Positions 10,311 to 23,209 of a stretch of DNA of 64,000 nucleotides are shown here, one piece after another. The translations under genes and the position numbers were made by a program. The notes under the pieces were generated by a model. It was given only the letters and a program-made list of their open reading frames with translations, made no database searches and was not told the origin of the DNA. Within the stretch, counting starts at the first letter, position 1. Each line of letters opens with the position of its first letter. Source of the DNA: Hemerocallis citrina (taxonomy: Eukaryota; Streptophyta; Magnoliopsida; Asparagales; Asphodelaceae). The stretch covers positions 50,690,065-50,754,064 of the forward strand of contig CM030366.1 of the NCBI GenBank assembly GCA_017893485.1, in the 5' to 3' direction.

Positions 10311-11060
10311 TTTTTCTAAAAATCCATTACGTTTTCAAACGAATTTTTGGTTTTTATTTTGTATCTTGCATTATATTATGATTTTTCCCCCCAGAGCCTT
10401 ATATATATGATGCCTGTGTGATATTGCTTGGTTTCGCCTGGGGAGAATTGATATTTATTGCCTGTGATGTCATATTTTTAATTTTTAGCAGAATTCCATA
10501 AGGAATTGCTGTAAAAGGGTTAATATTTTAGGGGAGACTCTGTCGAAATTTTTACTAAATTTCTTAAAATCTATTATGTTTTCAAACGAAATCTTGGTTT
10601 TTATTTTGTATCTTTAGTCATATGAATATTTTTTCCCCCCAGAGCCCTATATATATGATGTTTATATGATGTTGCTTGGATTAGTCGGGGGAGGATTCAT
10701 ATTTATTGCCTGTAATGTTATGTTTTTAATTGTGAGCAGAATTCCGTAATGAATTGTTGTAAAATGGCTAATATTTTAGGGGAGATTCTGTCGAAATTTT
10801 TACTAAATTTCCTAAAATCTATTCTGTTTTCAAACGATATCTTGGTTTTTATTTTGTATCTTTAGTCATATTCCCCCAGAGCCCTATATATATGATGCCT
10901 GTGTGTGTTGCTTGGATTGGCCTGAGGAGGATTCATTTTGACTGCCTGTGATGTTAATTTTTTAATTTTAAGCAGAATTCCGTAAGGAATTGCACTAAAA
11001 GGATTAATATTTCAGGGGAGCTTCTGTCGAAATTTTTACTACAATCCTGCCTGTAAAATT
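10311..11060 (+). repeat. 247 bp tandem repeat, about three copies, inside the Helitron
   Basis: The anchor GTTTTCAAACGA occurs at 10331, 10578 and 10826, giving a period of 247-248 bases. Each unit also has a CCCCAGAGCC block, TATATATGATG, and a GCAGAATTCC block followed by GGGGAG. Copies differ by scattered substitutions and short indels. Internal tandem repeats are common in non-autonomous Helitrons. Confidence 0.85.
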
Positions 11061-11513
11061 TTAGAGAAGACTGTGAAATTTTTACTAAACAACTTAATTA
11101 ATTAATCATTCTTTGCGATAACGTACCGTAGGAAACAATTTAAAGGTGATTGTATTAGAAAACTATTAGGAAACAATATAATTTCAAAGGAGTCCTGTAT
11201 AGAGTAGATGATTATATTAGAAAAGTTGGTTGAATTTGTTTACAATCAGGTTTTTTTTTCTGTCATGGTGCATATTTTTAATTGATGTTCTCACATTTCT
11301 TGAAAATTTTTTAGCTTTTTGAAGAATTGGATAAGTTAATATTGAGAAATTTAAGGGCAATAAAGATGAAATACCCAAAAAACTGAAAATAATTGTTAAA
11401 GAGGTATAGTGAATGACTTTTGATCTTAGCATGTATAATGCATAAATTTATATATATGCAGTTCACCCAACCAAATAACTCCAAATAAATTTATATGCAG
11501 TTCCGAATACGTG

Positions 11514-11543
11514 CCGTAGGCACGTGCCTACGGGCATACCTAG
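11514..11543 (+). other. Helitron 3' hairpin and CTAG terminus
   Basis: CCGTAGGCAC is followed directly by its reverse complement GTGCCTACGG, then six bases and CTAG. In Helitrons a GC-rich hairpin shortly before CTRR acts as the rolling-circle termination signal. The spacing here is typical. Confidence 0.8.
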
Positions 11544-12006
11544 TTATTAAATAAATTAGATTACAAGAATTTAAGAAAAAGAAGAATTACAAATAGAAAT
11601 TCAAGAATCAGAAATAGGGGTTACAAGAATTTGAGAGAACCATAGGTTAATCTTGATTCTCAATTGTTCGATATAACCTAAAGAAGAAGTAACTAAATAT
11701 GAGTCGTACAATCTGACTTGGAGTTGAAGATTGGGCTAAAAGACCTAACAAATCGAGACAAAAAAGAACACAACACCGCGCACGGTCAATCGTCCAACAA
11801 GACCGGTCGACCGACCTCCTCTCGGCCAAAACCTTGTACAACTGTGGTCGGGTGTGCGGTCGATCGCAACTTTGGACATTCGACCGCAACTCAGCCTGCT
11901 CTGTTGCTACTATGTTTTCTTCTAATCTCTTCGCCGCTTCGACCTCCATGCTTCATCATATCTTTTTTTAATCTGAACCACGAGTATTCAAGATATATTC
12001 CTAACA
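11544..12006 (-). mobile_element. Probable copia-type LTR fragment, minus orientation
   Basis: On the minus strand the block starts TGTTAGGAATATATCTTG at 12006, a common plant copia LTR start. It runs for about 460 bases to an AT-rich end next to the Helitron. The right edge ends in CA directly before copia coding sequence. The left target duplication cannot be seen because the Helitron abuts. It differs from the copia 3' LTR at 58936, so it belongs to another family. Open frames inside are chance. Confidence 0.4.
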
Positions 12007-12146
12007 TATCACATTGTTTTTCATATAGAACATACGCATAAAAGAAAAAGAGATTAATCAAACCTATCTTTGGCTCTTAAAACTTCGTCATATAAATGAG
12101 AATAGGATTAACAAGTTGCATAAAAGGTCACTATTTAAGTGACTAT
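12007..12146 (+). pseudogene. Copia GAG-pre-integrase domain, first visible piece of the split copia
   Basis: The frame ending at 12146 reads INQTYLWLLKLRHINENRIN, matching the YLWHLRLGHIN block that precedes integrase in copia polyproteins. It then shifts frame into GHYLSDY. Joined across the insertion at 12147-23805, reading continues as NFESLLTNESYLEDEMTKT at 23811. This shows that the inserted solo LTR interrupted one polyprotein. Everything upstream of this piece (copia gag, 5' LTR) is missing from the window or deleted. Confidence 0.75.
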
Positions 12147-13588
12147 TGTAGCGCCCCGATTTCCAATACTGGGAAAACCGAGACACGAGCCAAGACCTTT
12201 TCTTCAATTAGTCACAATACACAGAAAACAGGAGAATTTAAAACTTTTTATTCACACCCAATGTATTACAAGTCTGAATATTATACAACTGCAATACATT
12301 TCAATAGAGTTACAATATTACCTTTACATTTCCAAGTATTACAACCTTCAACATCTTACATCAGAGTACTTTTCAACTAATACACATATTACAGCGGAAC
12401 TAAATAAGACATTGACTCCTTGCTTTCCTTGCCTCGAGTCCTCCTGAATCTCGCCTTTGTACTTCGGCGATCCACTACCTATGGAAGTGGGGACGTCAGT
12501 ATTCACTGACGCTTAAAGGCTGATATCAAAGCAGCGAATCTCCCAAACAACATACAAAACATGACAATGGTGTTGGTGTAGTTTAAGTTTTCGTGAGTGC
12601 TATGACTAGACTCTAATTCGATATTTAAATAGAACTAGGATGCTCCTATTCTAATGTCAGCGAGTCTCCGAAGCAACATGCATCCCATACTACATGCGCC
12701 CCATCTCAAGTCGTTTCCTCCATATATAGGGATTGAACCCGCGTTATGAATTCTAATTGTACACGACTTGTTCCTGACAGATACAACGTGACTGATGAGG
12801 TTGTCGACGTGGTCAAGTCCCACTAATGCAGCTCGCCAGTGGTGTCTAGGTTGCCACTGCTACCCGGCTTACCGGACCTCACTCAAAAACCTGACAAACC
12901 GTCGGGGTTACTGCTAACAGGGGAGCCCCCTGCCGCCCCCTGGTCAGACCGTAGTCCATGGCCTGTTCGCCCTCTTGGCATAGGACCTGACGGAGTTCCG
13001 GGGGTCCATCCCCCTAGCTCCGCCCGCCTTATCATGGCACTTCAGAAATTAACAATCAGGATACGCAACCCATGTCCCCAACTTGTGAGAAGGCATCGTA
13101 CGTATCCCTTTTGACAGGAAGGTACAACCCAATAACACCACCTAAGGCCTGCCTCAGGGGACAAGTTGGTCGTAAGGTGCCCCCTACAACCAACTCCTCT
13201 CTTTTCGGCGAGGGTCTAAGTAAATGGTCTTTATAAGTCACTACCTTAATGATGTCCCTGACTCGACAATCCTAAGGTCGATAATATTATAAACATAACA
13301 TGCTAGGCCTTAAATTAGACTTCGCAAGACAACTCTACTAGGCTGCTCAACCTAGACTTACCAGAACCCTTCAGGGTCCGGTTCGTGGCCTATCGATCCA
13401 AGATCTCGGCAATGCGAATATACATGCATGCCGCTACCCAAAACTTGGATTCCGTCTATACTTCGGTCCGCGATCAACCTACCCTGGTTAAGATTCGACG
13501 GTACACAAGGAGTGACTCCTCCACAGTTCCTTAGGGTAAGAAAATATATGTCTTGATGGTCGATAGCCCTTAGGGTGGTAATATCACC

Positions 13589-13918
13589 CTAGACGAGCAC
13601 AATGAACAGTGTACTAGCTAACAAGCTATATATGAGTAACAACCACATACGAGCTAATAAGCTACGTATGAAACAATAGCTACCTACGAGCCAGGCAGGC
13701 CTCGTAGGAGATAACCACGTACATACCAGCCAAATAAGCCGCGTATGAGACCAACAGCTATGCACAGGGCCGGTCGAGCCACGTACGAGACAACAACCTA
13801 CATATGAGCCAAATAAACTACGTATGAGACCCACAGCTACATACGGGCCAGTCGAGCCACGTACGAGCACAACCATATGCAAAAAACCATACAGGTAATC
13901 AATCCTAGGAGCAACCAA
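13589..13918 (-). repeat. Short-repeat block CATACG/TAGCT in LTR U'
   Basis: Repeats of a GTATGTAGCT / CTCGTACG type give a 109-codon open frame on the minus strand. The sister LTR has the matching block at 20934-21230 on the plus strand, with a 77-codon frame. Both frames translate the same short DNA repeats and end differently. I do not regard them as genes. Confidence 0.6.
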
Positions 13919-15047
13919 ACGTGCTTACTAGCAAACTTGATCTTCTATTATTAGAAGCAACAGAAGAATCTACTAATAGTCTATGATCGGTATTCTACCA
14001 ATGAAAAACCGAAGGCGACATAACAATCTTTATCAAACTAACTATTACTAGTGGTCTTCCCAATCCTTATTACTTCGACCTATAGCGCCTTAAGCATGGC
14101 ATACAATTGCAAGCGTCTTCCTACGACAATCTAATTATATAACATAACCACTCACCACAATACTCCTAAGTACGAATAGGATTAAGCATGTGCTTATATC
14201 AATCTTAGCATGAAAATCGCTATGATCTAGACATGAAGTCCACTACGGTCAAGCATATGTTATAACTTGAGCGTGAATGCTTACTACTTATCATGACTAA
14301 TCACCACAACCCAAGCATGGATATATAACTAGTATGAACATGCAACATTCCAAGGCGTGGTAGGTATTCTAACATTAATCCTACAACATTCCAAGCATGT
14401 TTTTAAACTTTAGCATGGTATACCTCATTCTTAGACATGGTATGCTACTTCCACATTAACATATAGCATGGTGTACATTTTAGTAACATTCTAGTCATGT
14501 ATACTAGTTAAGTATCGACCTACAACATAGCACGAGTTTCTACAACAATTCTAGCATGGATAGAACATAACATAAAAATCACTACAACTAACCATGGATA
14601 GTTCCCTTAATTTAAGCATGAGTATCTACTATATTTTAAGCATGAATATCATTAGCATGGATACCATTAACTTAACATAAACCATCATTAGCATGGTCAT
14701 CTACTAACTTAACATAACAATAATTAGCATGACATCTCCTAACTTAGTATGAATAATGATTAAGCATGGTCACCTACTAACATAACATGAACATATACTT
14801 ATCTAAGCATAGATATCATGTAAGCATGAATATTTATTTGATCTAGCATGGTGTATAACTTTCCTATAAGCATGTAAGCATGGATAAATTAATCTAGCAT
14901 GACATACCACTTTCCTACAACTATCTAAGCATAGATCAATTAATCTAGCATGGTATACGACCTTCCTACTAGCATGAATCTTATTAAGCATGAATAACTA
15001 CTAGCATGAATATCTTACTAAGCATGGATAACTACTAGTATGAACAT

Positions 15048-16075
15048 ACAACATTCCTCGCATGGTAGATTAATTAAGCATCAATCCTACAACAATATGA
15101 GCATGGTATTTACTTAGTAATTAACCTACAACATTCCTAGCATGGTAGATTAATTAAGCATCAATCCTACAACAGTATGAGCATGGTATTTACTTAGTAA
15201 TTAACCTACAACATTCCTAGCATGGTAGATTAATTAAGCATCAAACCTACAACAATATGAGCATGGTATTTACTTAGTAATTAACCTACAACATTCCTAG
15301 CATGGTAGATTAATTAAGCATCAATCCTACAACAATATGAGCATGGTATTTACTTAGTAATTAACCTACAACATTCCTAGCATGGTAGATTATTTAAGCA
15401 TCAACCCTACAACAATATGAGCATGGTATTTACTTAGTAATTAACCTACAACATTCCTAGCATGGTAGATTAATTAAGCATCAATCCTACAACAATATGA
15501 GCACGATATTTACTTAGTAATTGACCTACAACATTCCTAGCATGGTAGATTAATTAAGCATCAATCCTACAACAATATGAGCATGGTATTTACTTAGTAA
15601 TTAACCTACGACATTCCTAGCATGGTAGATTATTTAAGCATCAACCCTACAACAATATGAGCATGGTATTTACTTAGCAATTAACCTACAACAATATGAG
15701 CATGGTATTTACTTAGTAATTAACCTACAACATTCCTAGCATGGTAGATTAATTAAGCATCAATCCTACAACAATATGAGCATGGTATTTACTTAGTAAT
15801 TAACCTACAACATTCCTAGCATGGTAGATTAATTAAGCATCAATCCTACAACAATATGAGCATGGTATTTACTTAGTAATTAACCTACGACATTCCTAGC
15901 ATGGTAGATTATTTAAGCATCAACCCTACAACAATATGAGCATGGTATTTACTTAGCAATTAACCTACAACATTCCTAGCATGGTAGATTAATTAAGCAT
16001 CAATCCTACAACAATATGAGCATGGTATTTACTTAGTAATTAACCTACGACATTCCTAGCATGGTAGATTATTTT
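15048..16075 (+). repeat. 80 bp tandem array, about 13 copies, in LTR U'
   Basis: The anchor ACATTCCTAGCATGG recurs every 80 bases (15131, 15211, 15291, 15371 and so on), with one partial copy near 15690. Copies are very similar, which points to recent expansion. The sister LTR has a differently sized array at the related place, built from the same TTGTAGGAT / CCATGCT motifs. Confidence 0.95.
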
Positions 16076-16092
16076 TGCATGAATCCTACAAC

Positions 16093-16440
16093 ATTTTACT
16101 ACTACTACTACTTTATTTTAACCATAAACATAACATACAACATCTAAAACTATCTACTACTACTACTACTTTATTTTAACCATAAACATAACATACAACA
16201 TCTACAACTATCTACTACTACTACTACTTTATTTTAACCATAAACATAACATACAACATCTACAACTATCTACTACTACTACTACTTTATTTTAACCATA
16301 AACATAACATAAAACATCTACAACTATCTACTACTACTACTACTTTATTTTGACCATAAACATAACATACAACATCTACAACTATCTACTACTACTACTT
16401 TATTTTAACCATAAACATAAAATATCTACAACTACTTCTT
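16093..16440 (+). repeat. 59 bp tandem array with CTA triplets in LTR U'
   Basis: About six copies of a unit made of TACTACTACTACTACTTTAT, then AACCATAAACATAACATAC and an ACATCTACAACTAT end. Positions 16152 and 16211 show the 59-base step. The array decays into simple CTA/TAC runs up to about 16690. Confidence 0.9.
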
Positions 16441-17999
16441 TTAATCATCTACTACTACTACTACTTTATTTTAATATGAACATAAAATATCTACAACTAT
16501 TTCTTTTAATCATAAGTGTCTACCAAAATTTACATAACATCTATAACTACTTCATTTTAATATCTACTACTACTACCTTATTTAACCATACTACTACCTA
16601 CTTTATTTAAACATACTACTACTACTTTTATTTTAACATACTACTACTACTTTATTTAAACATGCTACTACTACTTTATTTTAACATACTACTACCTAAA
16701 TATCTACTAATCTTTATTAGCATCTATTTTCTCATTATTACTAGTGATCATAAAAAGAGATCTTTTTATTCATTCTACAACTAGTGGTTTAGATTAGTTC
16801 CTTTTTCACAATTAGAACTTACATCTACAATGGGTTCTTTCTTATTTAAGATTATAAAAGAAAATAACAATAATAAAAATAAAGTAAGAACCTTCATTTG
16901 GTTCAACCAACCATATGCATTCTTTCTAGTCCAAGTTCAAGTTTATGTTCTACAACCACAAAGTGGCTGTATGCACTATGTCATATGATTATGTATAGGT
17001 CCTCATTCAAGTCCTACAACCAAAAATGGTTGTATATGCCAAGTCCATGTATATGTGTTCATTTTAGTCCAATCCATAACACTAAAACAACAATTACAAC
17101 TATAAAGATTTAATCTTTATATCTATTTAGCACTACCTATTTGTTTTCATTTCATTTTATGTGATTATTACCTTTAACAATTACAAACATACAAATAAGG
17201 ATCACATACAACAATACTATCACCACAACCCATTCCAAAAAGAACCAAAGAAAACAAAACAAGGAAGGTAAGGAGAAGAAGAAACATCAAACAACAATTC
17301 AAACAAACAAACAACAAAAGAGAAACCCCCACCTTGTTCTACTTGTAGGAAGGACTAGCTAGCTAAAACTTCTCCTTCCCCTAGCTCCTAGAACTTTTAT
17401 GGAACTGTAATATCCCGGACGGATATTACCGTATATAAATTATTATTTTATTATTATTTTATTATTATTTTGTTTTAATTCCAAAATTAGAATATTTTGG
17501 TGATTTTCACCCGGTTTGTCCATAGACATTATCTGTATCCAGATATCGGTCAGTATACATCCGTATTGTATCAAATTGATACCGTGATCTTCCGAACTAA
17601 TAATAAAATTTATTTTATTATTATTTCCAAGATTTAATTATTTTTATACGGATTATGCAAAGATTTTTTCGGTATACGGACGTATTTGCGCACATACGAG
17701 TAGTAGGTCGATTAGTGCATTATACGAATTGTGTGTTGTGTATTTTGGACAACACTTATTTTGCTATGAAAAAAACCTAGTAGGGATGGTTAGGGTTTGA
17801 TTAATGGTTAATCCTAGGGTTACAAAGACATAAAGGATTAAGTTTTCTTCTAGAAAAATCCTCCTCCATATCAATCTTCCCTCACATAACACCTCCCCCA
17901 CTTTCCCCCTTCTCCTAAGGTATGGCCGGCCTCACCCTATCCTTGGGGTTTTTTGTAAATGTGAGTGCACATTTTGCACTTACCCCCTCCTATTCCCTC

Positions 18000-18008
18000 C
18001 TATAAATA
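18000..18008 (+). promoter_or_regulatory. TATA box of solo LTR U
   Basis: CTATAAATA followed by a CT-rich stretch lies about 595 bases into the LTR. The sister LTR has the same box on the minus strand at 23202-23209. This gives the transcription direction of both copies. Confidence 0.65.
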
Positions 18009-18046
18009 CCCCCTCATTCTCCTCCTTCTCTCATTTTAGAAAACAA

Positions 18047-18077
<31 letters not shown>

Positions 18078-18090
18078 GAAAGGAAAAGAA
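18047..18090 (+). repeat. GAAA microsatellite in LTR U
   Basis: A run of GAAA units followed by GGAAA/GAAAG variants lies shortly downstream of the TATA box. The sister LTR shows the complementary TTTC-rich stretch at about 23125-23165. Confidence 0.9.
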
Positions 18091-19206
18091 AGAGAGAACA
18101 AAGATTAACTTGAGAGTTTTGTTTTGTAGGTTGATAGAAGCTTTCTAAAAAGCTAGGGGAAGGAGAAGTTTTTAAGCTAGCAAGTCCTTCCAAAAAAAAA
18201 AGGCTAAGGTGGGGGTTTCTTCATGCTTGTTTGATTGTTGTCTGTTTGTTTGTTTGCTTGTTTTGTTGTTTGACTTCTTCTCCTACCTTCTTGTTTTGTT
18301 TTCTTTTGTTGTTGGGTGAGTTTTGTGATGGGTGTGTTGTGGTTGTTATGAATGATAAATAAAAGTAATAATAGTGACTACTAACATATAAAGATCACAT
18401 CTTTGGTATTGTAGTTGTTGTTTTGTATGTTATTGGACTAAGAATTCACATATGGCATATGATCTTGAACATACAACCGATTGGAGGTTGTAGGACTTGT
18501 AGGACTTAATACACATAAGCATATGAACATTTTACAACCATTGTGGGTTGTAGGACCTTGATTGAACAGTGGACTAATAATAATAAGTATATATTTATTG
18601 TAATAAAAAGATCTTTTGTGAACCACTAGTTGTAGAAAATTAAAAAGATCTTTCTTTTTACTAAACACTAGTTGTAGATTAAAAAGATCTTCTCTTTTTA
18701 TTGATCACTAGTTGTAGATTAAAAAGATCTTCTCTTTTTATTAATCACTAGTTGTAGCTATTAAAAAGATCTTTTCTTTTAATCACTAGTTGTAGAAATA
18801 AATGAAAAAGATCTTTTCTTTCATATTTACTAGTTGTAGAGTAAAGTAAAATAAAAATGATCTTTTCTTTTATCACTAGTAATAATAAAGATTAGTAAGC
18901 AACTAAGTAGTAGCATGCTAAAATATAAAGTAGTAGTATGTGATTAAATGAGGTAGTAGTAGCATGTATGTTGATTAATAAGGTAGTCGTAGTATGGGTG
19001 ATTAAATAAAGTAGTAGTATGGTTGTTATAAAGTAGTAGTATGTTGATTAAAGGAAGAAGTGGTAGTAAGTAGTATAGATATTTATGTCCATAAAGTAGT
19101 AGTAGTAAGTTGTATGTTATGTTCTTGATAAGAATGAAGTAGGAGTAGTAGTAGATAATTGTGTGTTATGTTTTGATTGAAATAAGAGTAGTAGTAGTAG
19201 CAAAAT

Positions 19207-19830
19207 GTTGTAGGATCACTTCTAAAAATATTTAGAAGTAATATCCATGCTTCAAATGTTGTAGGATCACTTCTAAAAATATTTAGAAGCAATATTCATG
19301 CTTCAAATGTTGTAGGATCACTTCTAAAAATAACCTACCATGTTTCCATGCTTAGTTAGTTGTAGGATTACTTCTAAAAATATCCTACCATGCTTTATGC
19401 TTAGAATGTTGTAGGATTGTTTCTAAAAATATCCTACCATGCTTTATGTTTAGAATGTTGTAGGATCGTTTCTATAAATATCCTATCATGCTTTTATAGT
19501 TAAAATGTTGTAGGATGATTTCCAAAGATATCCTACCATGCTTTGTAGGATTGTTTCTAAAAATATCCTACCATGCTTTATGTTTAGAATGTTGTAGGAT
19601 TGTTTCTGAAAATATCCTACCATGCTTTATGTTTAGAATATTGTAGGATTGTTTCTAAAAATATCCTACCATGTTTTATGTTTAGAATGTTGTAGGATTC
19701 AATCTAAAAGTTTCCTACCATGTTTAGATCAACTCATTTATGCTTAGAATGTTGTAGGATTCAATCTAAGAGTTTCCTACCATGCTTGGATTAATTTCAT
19801 TATGCTTAGGATGTTGTAAGATCCATAATA
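19207..19830 (+). repeat. About 50 bp tandem array in LTR U
   Basis: The anchor GTTGTAGGAT recurs at 19207, 19258, 19309, 19359 and 19408, then on to about 19830. Each unit ends near CCTACCATGCTT. About 12 diverged copies are present. A looser array with units of roughly 110 bases (GATATACCATG, TTGTAGGTA) follows to about 20250. Confidence 0.85.
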
Positions 19831-21731
19831 AAATTACCTACCATGCTAGTTTGATTGTAGGTAGGTGATATACCATGTTAGCTTAAATTGTAGGTAAGTG
19901 ATATACCATGCTAGTTTTATCTATGCCATGCTAGCTTAATTACAAGTGAGTTGCATACCATGCTGGTTTGATTGTAGGTATGTGATATACCATGTTAGCT
20001 TAAATTGTAGGTAAGTGATATACCATGCTAGTTTTATCTATGCCATGCTAGCTTAATTACAAGTAAGTTGCATACCATGCTAGTTTGATTGTAGGTATGT
20101 GATATACCATGTTAGTTTAATTATAGATATGCCATGCTAGTTTAACTACAAGTAAGTTGTATGTCATGCTAGCTTAATTGTAAGTAAGTTGTATGTCATG
20201 CTAGTTTAGATTGTGAGTAAGTCGTATACCATGCTAGGTTATATGAATACTCATGTTTACATGGTACCCATGCTTAGATAAGTATTTGTTCATGCTATGT
20301 TAGTAGATGATCATGATTCATGCTAAGTAAGTAGGTATCATGCTAATTATTGATCATGTTAAGTTAATGACATCCATACTATGATATTCATGCTTAGAGT
20401 AAAGGAACTACCCATGGTTAGTTGTAGTGATTTTATGTTGTGTTCTATACCATGCTAAAGTTCAAATGCATGTTTAGAACATTGTAGGAGTAATGTTAGA
20501 CTACCTACCATGCCTTGGAATGTTGTATGTTATATTAGTTATCTATCCATGCTTGTGTTATGGTGATTAGTCAAGATAAGTAGTAAGCTTTCACGCTCGC
20601 TTGACTATAGTAGACTCTATGTCTACGTCGTAGTGATTTTATGCTTAAGCTCGATGTAAGTACAAGCGAAATCACATTCATACTTAGGAATGTGATGGTG
20701 AGTAGTTCTGTTTTGTAATTGGATTACCGTAGGAAGATGCTTACGAGTGCATGTCATGCCTAAGGCATTATAGGTCGAAGTAATTAGATCGGGAAGACCA
20801 CTAGTGATAGTTAGTTCGATAAAGGCTGTTATGTCGCCTTCGGATTCTTCCTTAGTAGAATGCCGATCATAGACTACTAGTAGATTCTTCTGTTGCTTCT
20901 AATAATAGATGACCAAATTGTTAGTAAGCACGTTTGGTTGCTTTTAAGATTGATTACCAGTATGGTTGTTTGCACATGGATGTGCTCGTACGTCGCTCGA
21001 CTGGCCCGTACGTAGCCGTGGGTCTCATACGTAGCTTAGTTGGCTCGTATGTAGGTTGTTGTCTCGTACGCGGCTTGACCGGCCCGTGCATAGCTGTTGG
21101 TCTCATACGCGGCTTATTTGGCTGGTATGTACGTGGTTATCTCCTACGAGGCCCGCCTGGCTCGTAGGTAGTTATTGTTTCATACGTAGCTTAGTTGGCT
21201 CGTATGTGGTTGTTACTCGTGTATAGCTTATTAGCTAGTACACAGTTCGTTGTGCTCGTCTAGGGTGATATTACCACCTTAAAGGGCTATCGACCATCAA
21301 GACATATGTTTTCTTACCCTAAGGAACTGTGGAGGAGTCACTCCTTGTGTACCGTCGAATCTTAACCAGGGTAGGTTGATCGAGGACCGGAGTATAGACG
21401 AAATCCAAGTCTAGGGTAACGGCATGCATGTATATTTCGCACGGCCAAAGTCTTGGATCGATGAGCCACGAACCAGATCCTGAGGGATTCTGGTAAGTCT
21501 AGGTTGAGCAGCCAAGTAGAGTTGTCTTGCGAAGCCTAAATTAAAGGCCTAGCAGGTTGTGTTTATAACATTGTCATCCCTAGGATTGTTCGAGTCAGGG
21601 ACATCATTAGGATAGTGACTTACAAGGACTATTTTACTTAAACCCTTTTGCCGGGAGAGAGGAGTCAGTTGTAGGGGGCCCCAACACTAACTCGTCCCTT
21701 GAGGCAGATCATAGGTGGTGTATTAGGTTGT

Positions 21732-22700
21732 ACCTTCCCGTCAAAGGGATACGTACGGTGCCGTCTCACAGGTTGAGGACACGGATTGCGTATCTCGCGC
21801 TGTTGATTCCTGAAGTACCGTGGCTAGGGGTGCCACAGGATGCATTGTGCAGTCCTGCGCTTGCGATACCCCAGAGGGTGCCACAGGGTAGGCTTCGTGC
21901 TACCCTGCGCTTGCGAAACCCTATAGGTTGATGTTGGAATGACGCCCGATACATTGGGTTCGTCTATTTTGAGTGAGGTCCGCTTAGCCGGGTCGCGGTG
22001 GCGAACATAGAAACCTACTGGCGAAATGCAACAGTGGCACATGACCACATCTGCAGCCTCGCGAGTCACGGGTAGGTGTCAGGAACAGGTTGTGTACAAT
22101 TAGAATTCTTAAACGCGGGTTCAATCCCTATATATGGAGAAAACGGCTTGAGATGGAGTCGCATGTAGTATGGGCTGCATGTTGCTTTCGGAGACTTGCT
22201 GACATTAGAATAGGAAGCGTCCTAGTTCTACCTTCCCGTCAAAGGGATACGTACGGTGCCGTCTCATAAGTTGAGGACACGGGTTGCGTATCTCGCACTG
22301 TTAATTCCTGAGGTACCGTGGCTGGGGGTGCCACAGGATGCATTATGCAGTCCTGCGCTTGCGATACCCCAGAGGGTGCCACAGGGTAGGCTTCGTGCTA
22401 CCCTGCGCTTGCGAAACCCTATAGTTTGATTTTGTTGTGACGCCCGATACATTAGGTTCGTCTATTTTGAGAGAGGTCTGGTTGGCCGAGTCGCAGTGGC
22501 GAACATAGACACCACTGGCGAACTGCATTAGTAGGACTTGACCACATCTGCAACCTCATAGCCACGTGTAGATGTCAGGAACAGGTTGTGTACAATTAGA
22601 ATTCATAACGCGGGTTCAAATCCCTATGTTTTTGCACTCACGAACACTTAAACTACACAACACCATTGCTATATTTTGTATATTGTTTGGGAGATTCGCT
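21732..22700 (+). repeat. 499 bp direct duplication in LTR U
   Basis: TACCTTCCCGTCAAAGGGAT occurs at about 21732 and 22231. The following bases, including GTGCCACAGGATGCATT and CTACCCTGCGCTTGCGAAAC, repeat in the same order. It is a two-copy tandem duplication; the split sister LTR has only one corresponding region (about 12650-13120), which is diverged. Short open frames here are repeated along with it. Confidence 0.85.
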
Positions 22701-22993
22701 GCTATATGATCAGCCTTTAAGCGTCAGTGAATACTGACGTTCCCCACTTCCATAGGTACTGGATCGCCGAAGTACAAAGGCGAAATTCAGGAGGACTCAA
22801 GGCAAGGAAAGCAAGGAGTCAGTGTTATGTTTAGTTCTGCTGCAGTATATGTATTGATTATGCATTAGTTGAGAAGTACTCTGATGTAAGATGTTGAAGG
22901 TTGTAATACTTAGAAATGTAAAGGTAATATTGTAACTCTATTGTAAGGTATTACAGTTGTACAATATTCAGACTTGTAACACATTGTGTACTG

Positions 22994-22999
22994 AATAAA
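22994..22999 (+). terminator. Possible polyadenylation signal of LTR U
   Basis: AATAAA lies about 100 bases before the LTR's 3' end, in sense orientation. The position fits the R-U5 part of an LTR. Confidence 0.35.
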
Positions 23000-23201
23000 A
23001 AGTTTTAAATTCTCCTGTTTTTCTGTGTATTGTGACTAATTGAAGAAAAGGTCTTGGCTCGTGTCACGGTTTCCCAGTGTTGGAAATCGGGGCGCTACAA
23101 GAACCTACAAGAAAACTCTCTTGTTAGTCTCTTCTCTTTCTTTTCCTTTCCTTTCTTTCTTTTTGTTTTCTAAAAATGAGACAAGGTGGAGAAGGAGGGG
23201 G

Positions 23202-23209
23202 TATTTATA
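23202..23209 (-). promoter_or_regulatory. TATA box of solo LTR U'
   Basis: TATAAATA reads on the minus strand in the resumed right part of the split LTR. The second LTR copy inserted about 100 bases downstream of this box, separating the promoter from the rest of its LTR. Confidence 0.65.

Larger units (their letters stand above)
10209..11543 (+). mobile_element. Putative non-autonomous Helitron
   Basis: The 3' end is canonical: a perfect 20-base palindrome (11514-11533), then GCATAC and the terminal CTAG at 11540-11543, with a T as the next host base. The proposed 5' end is TCTGTATATAATGATG at 10209, after an A, which fits insertion between A and T; this end is less certain. There is no Rep or helicase coding, so it would need a helper. 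The interior is mostly a 247 bp tandem repeat. Confidence 0.65.
17406..23099 (+). mobile_element. Long solo LTR (family U), plus orientation, inserted in its own relative
   Basis: This 5,694-base unit starts TGTAATATCCCGGACGG and ends CGGGGCGCTACA, with TG and CA ends. Flanks GGAAC (17401-17405) and AGAAC (23100-23104) form a 5-base target duplication with one difference. It is the reverse counterpart of the surrounding LTR and entered it about 0.7 kb from that LTR's sense start, shortly past its TATA box. There is no gag or pol, so it is a solo LTR. The ends resemble those of plant chromovirus LTRs, including the chromovirus at 29134 (ending CGGGGCACTACA). Confidence 0.85.

Noticed and set aside
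12839..13114. 91-codon GC-rich plus-strand frame
   Set aside because: Lies in LTR U' with no counterpart frame in sister LTR U and no domain.
13589..13918. 109-codon frame present in both U LTRs in related form
   Set aside because: It translates short DNA repeats, ends differently in the two copies, and has no domain or codon signal.
15048..16075. CRISPR-like regular spacing of 80 bases
   Set aside because: Whole units repeat without unique spacers, and the context is a plant LTR.
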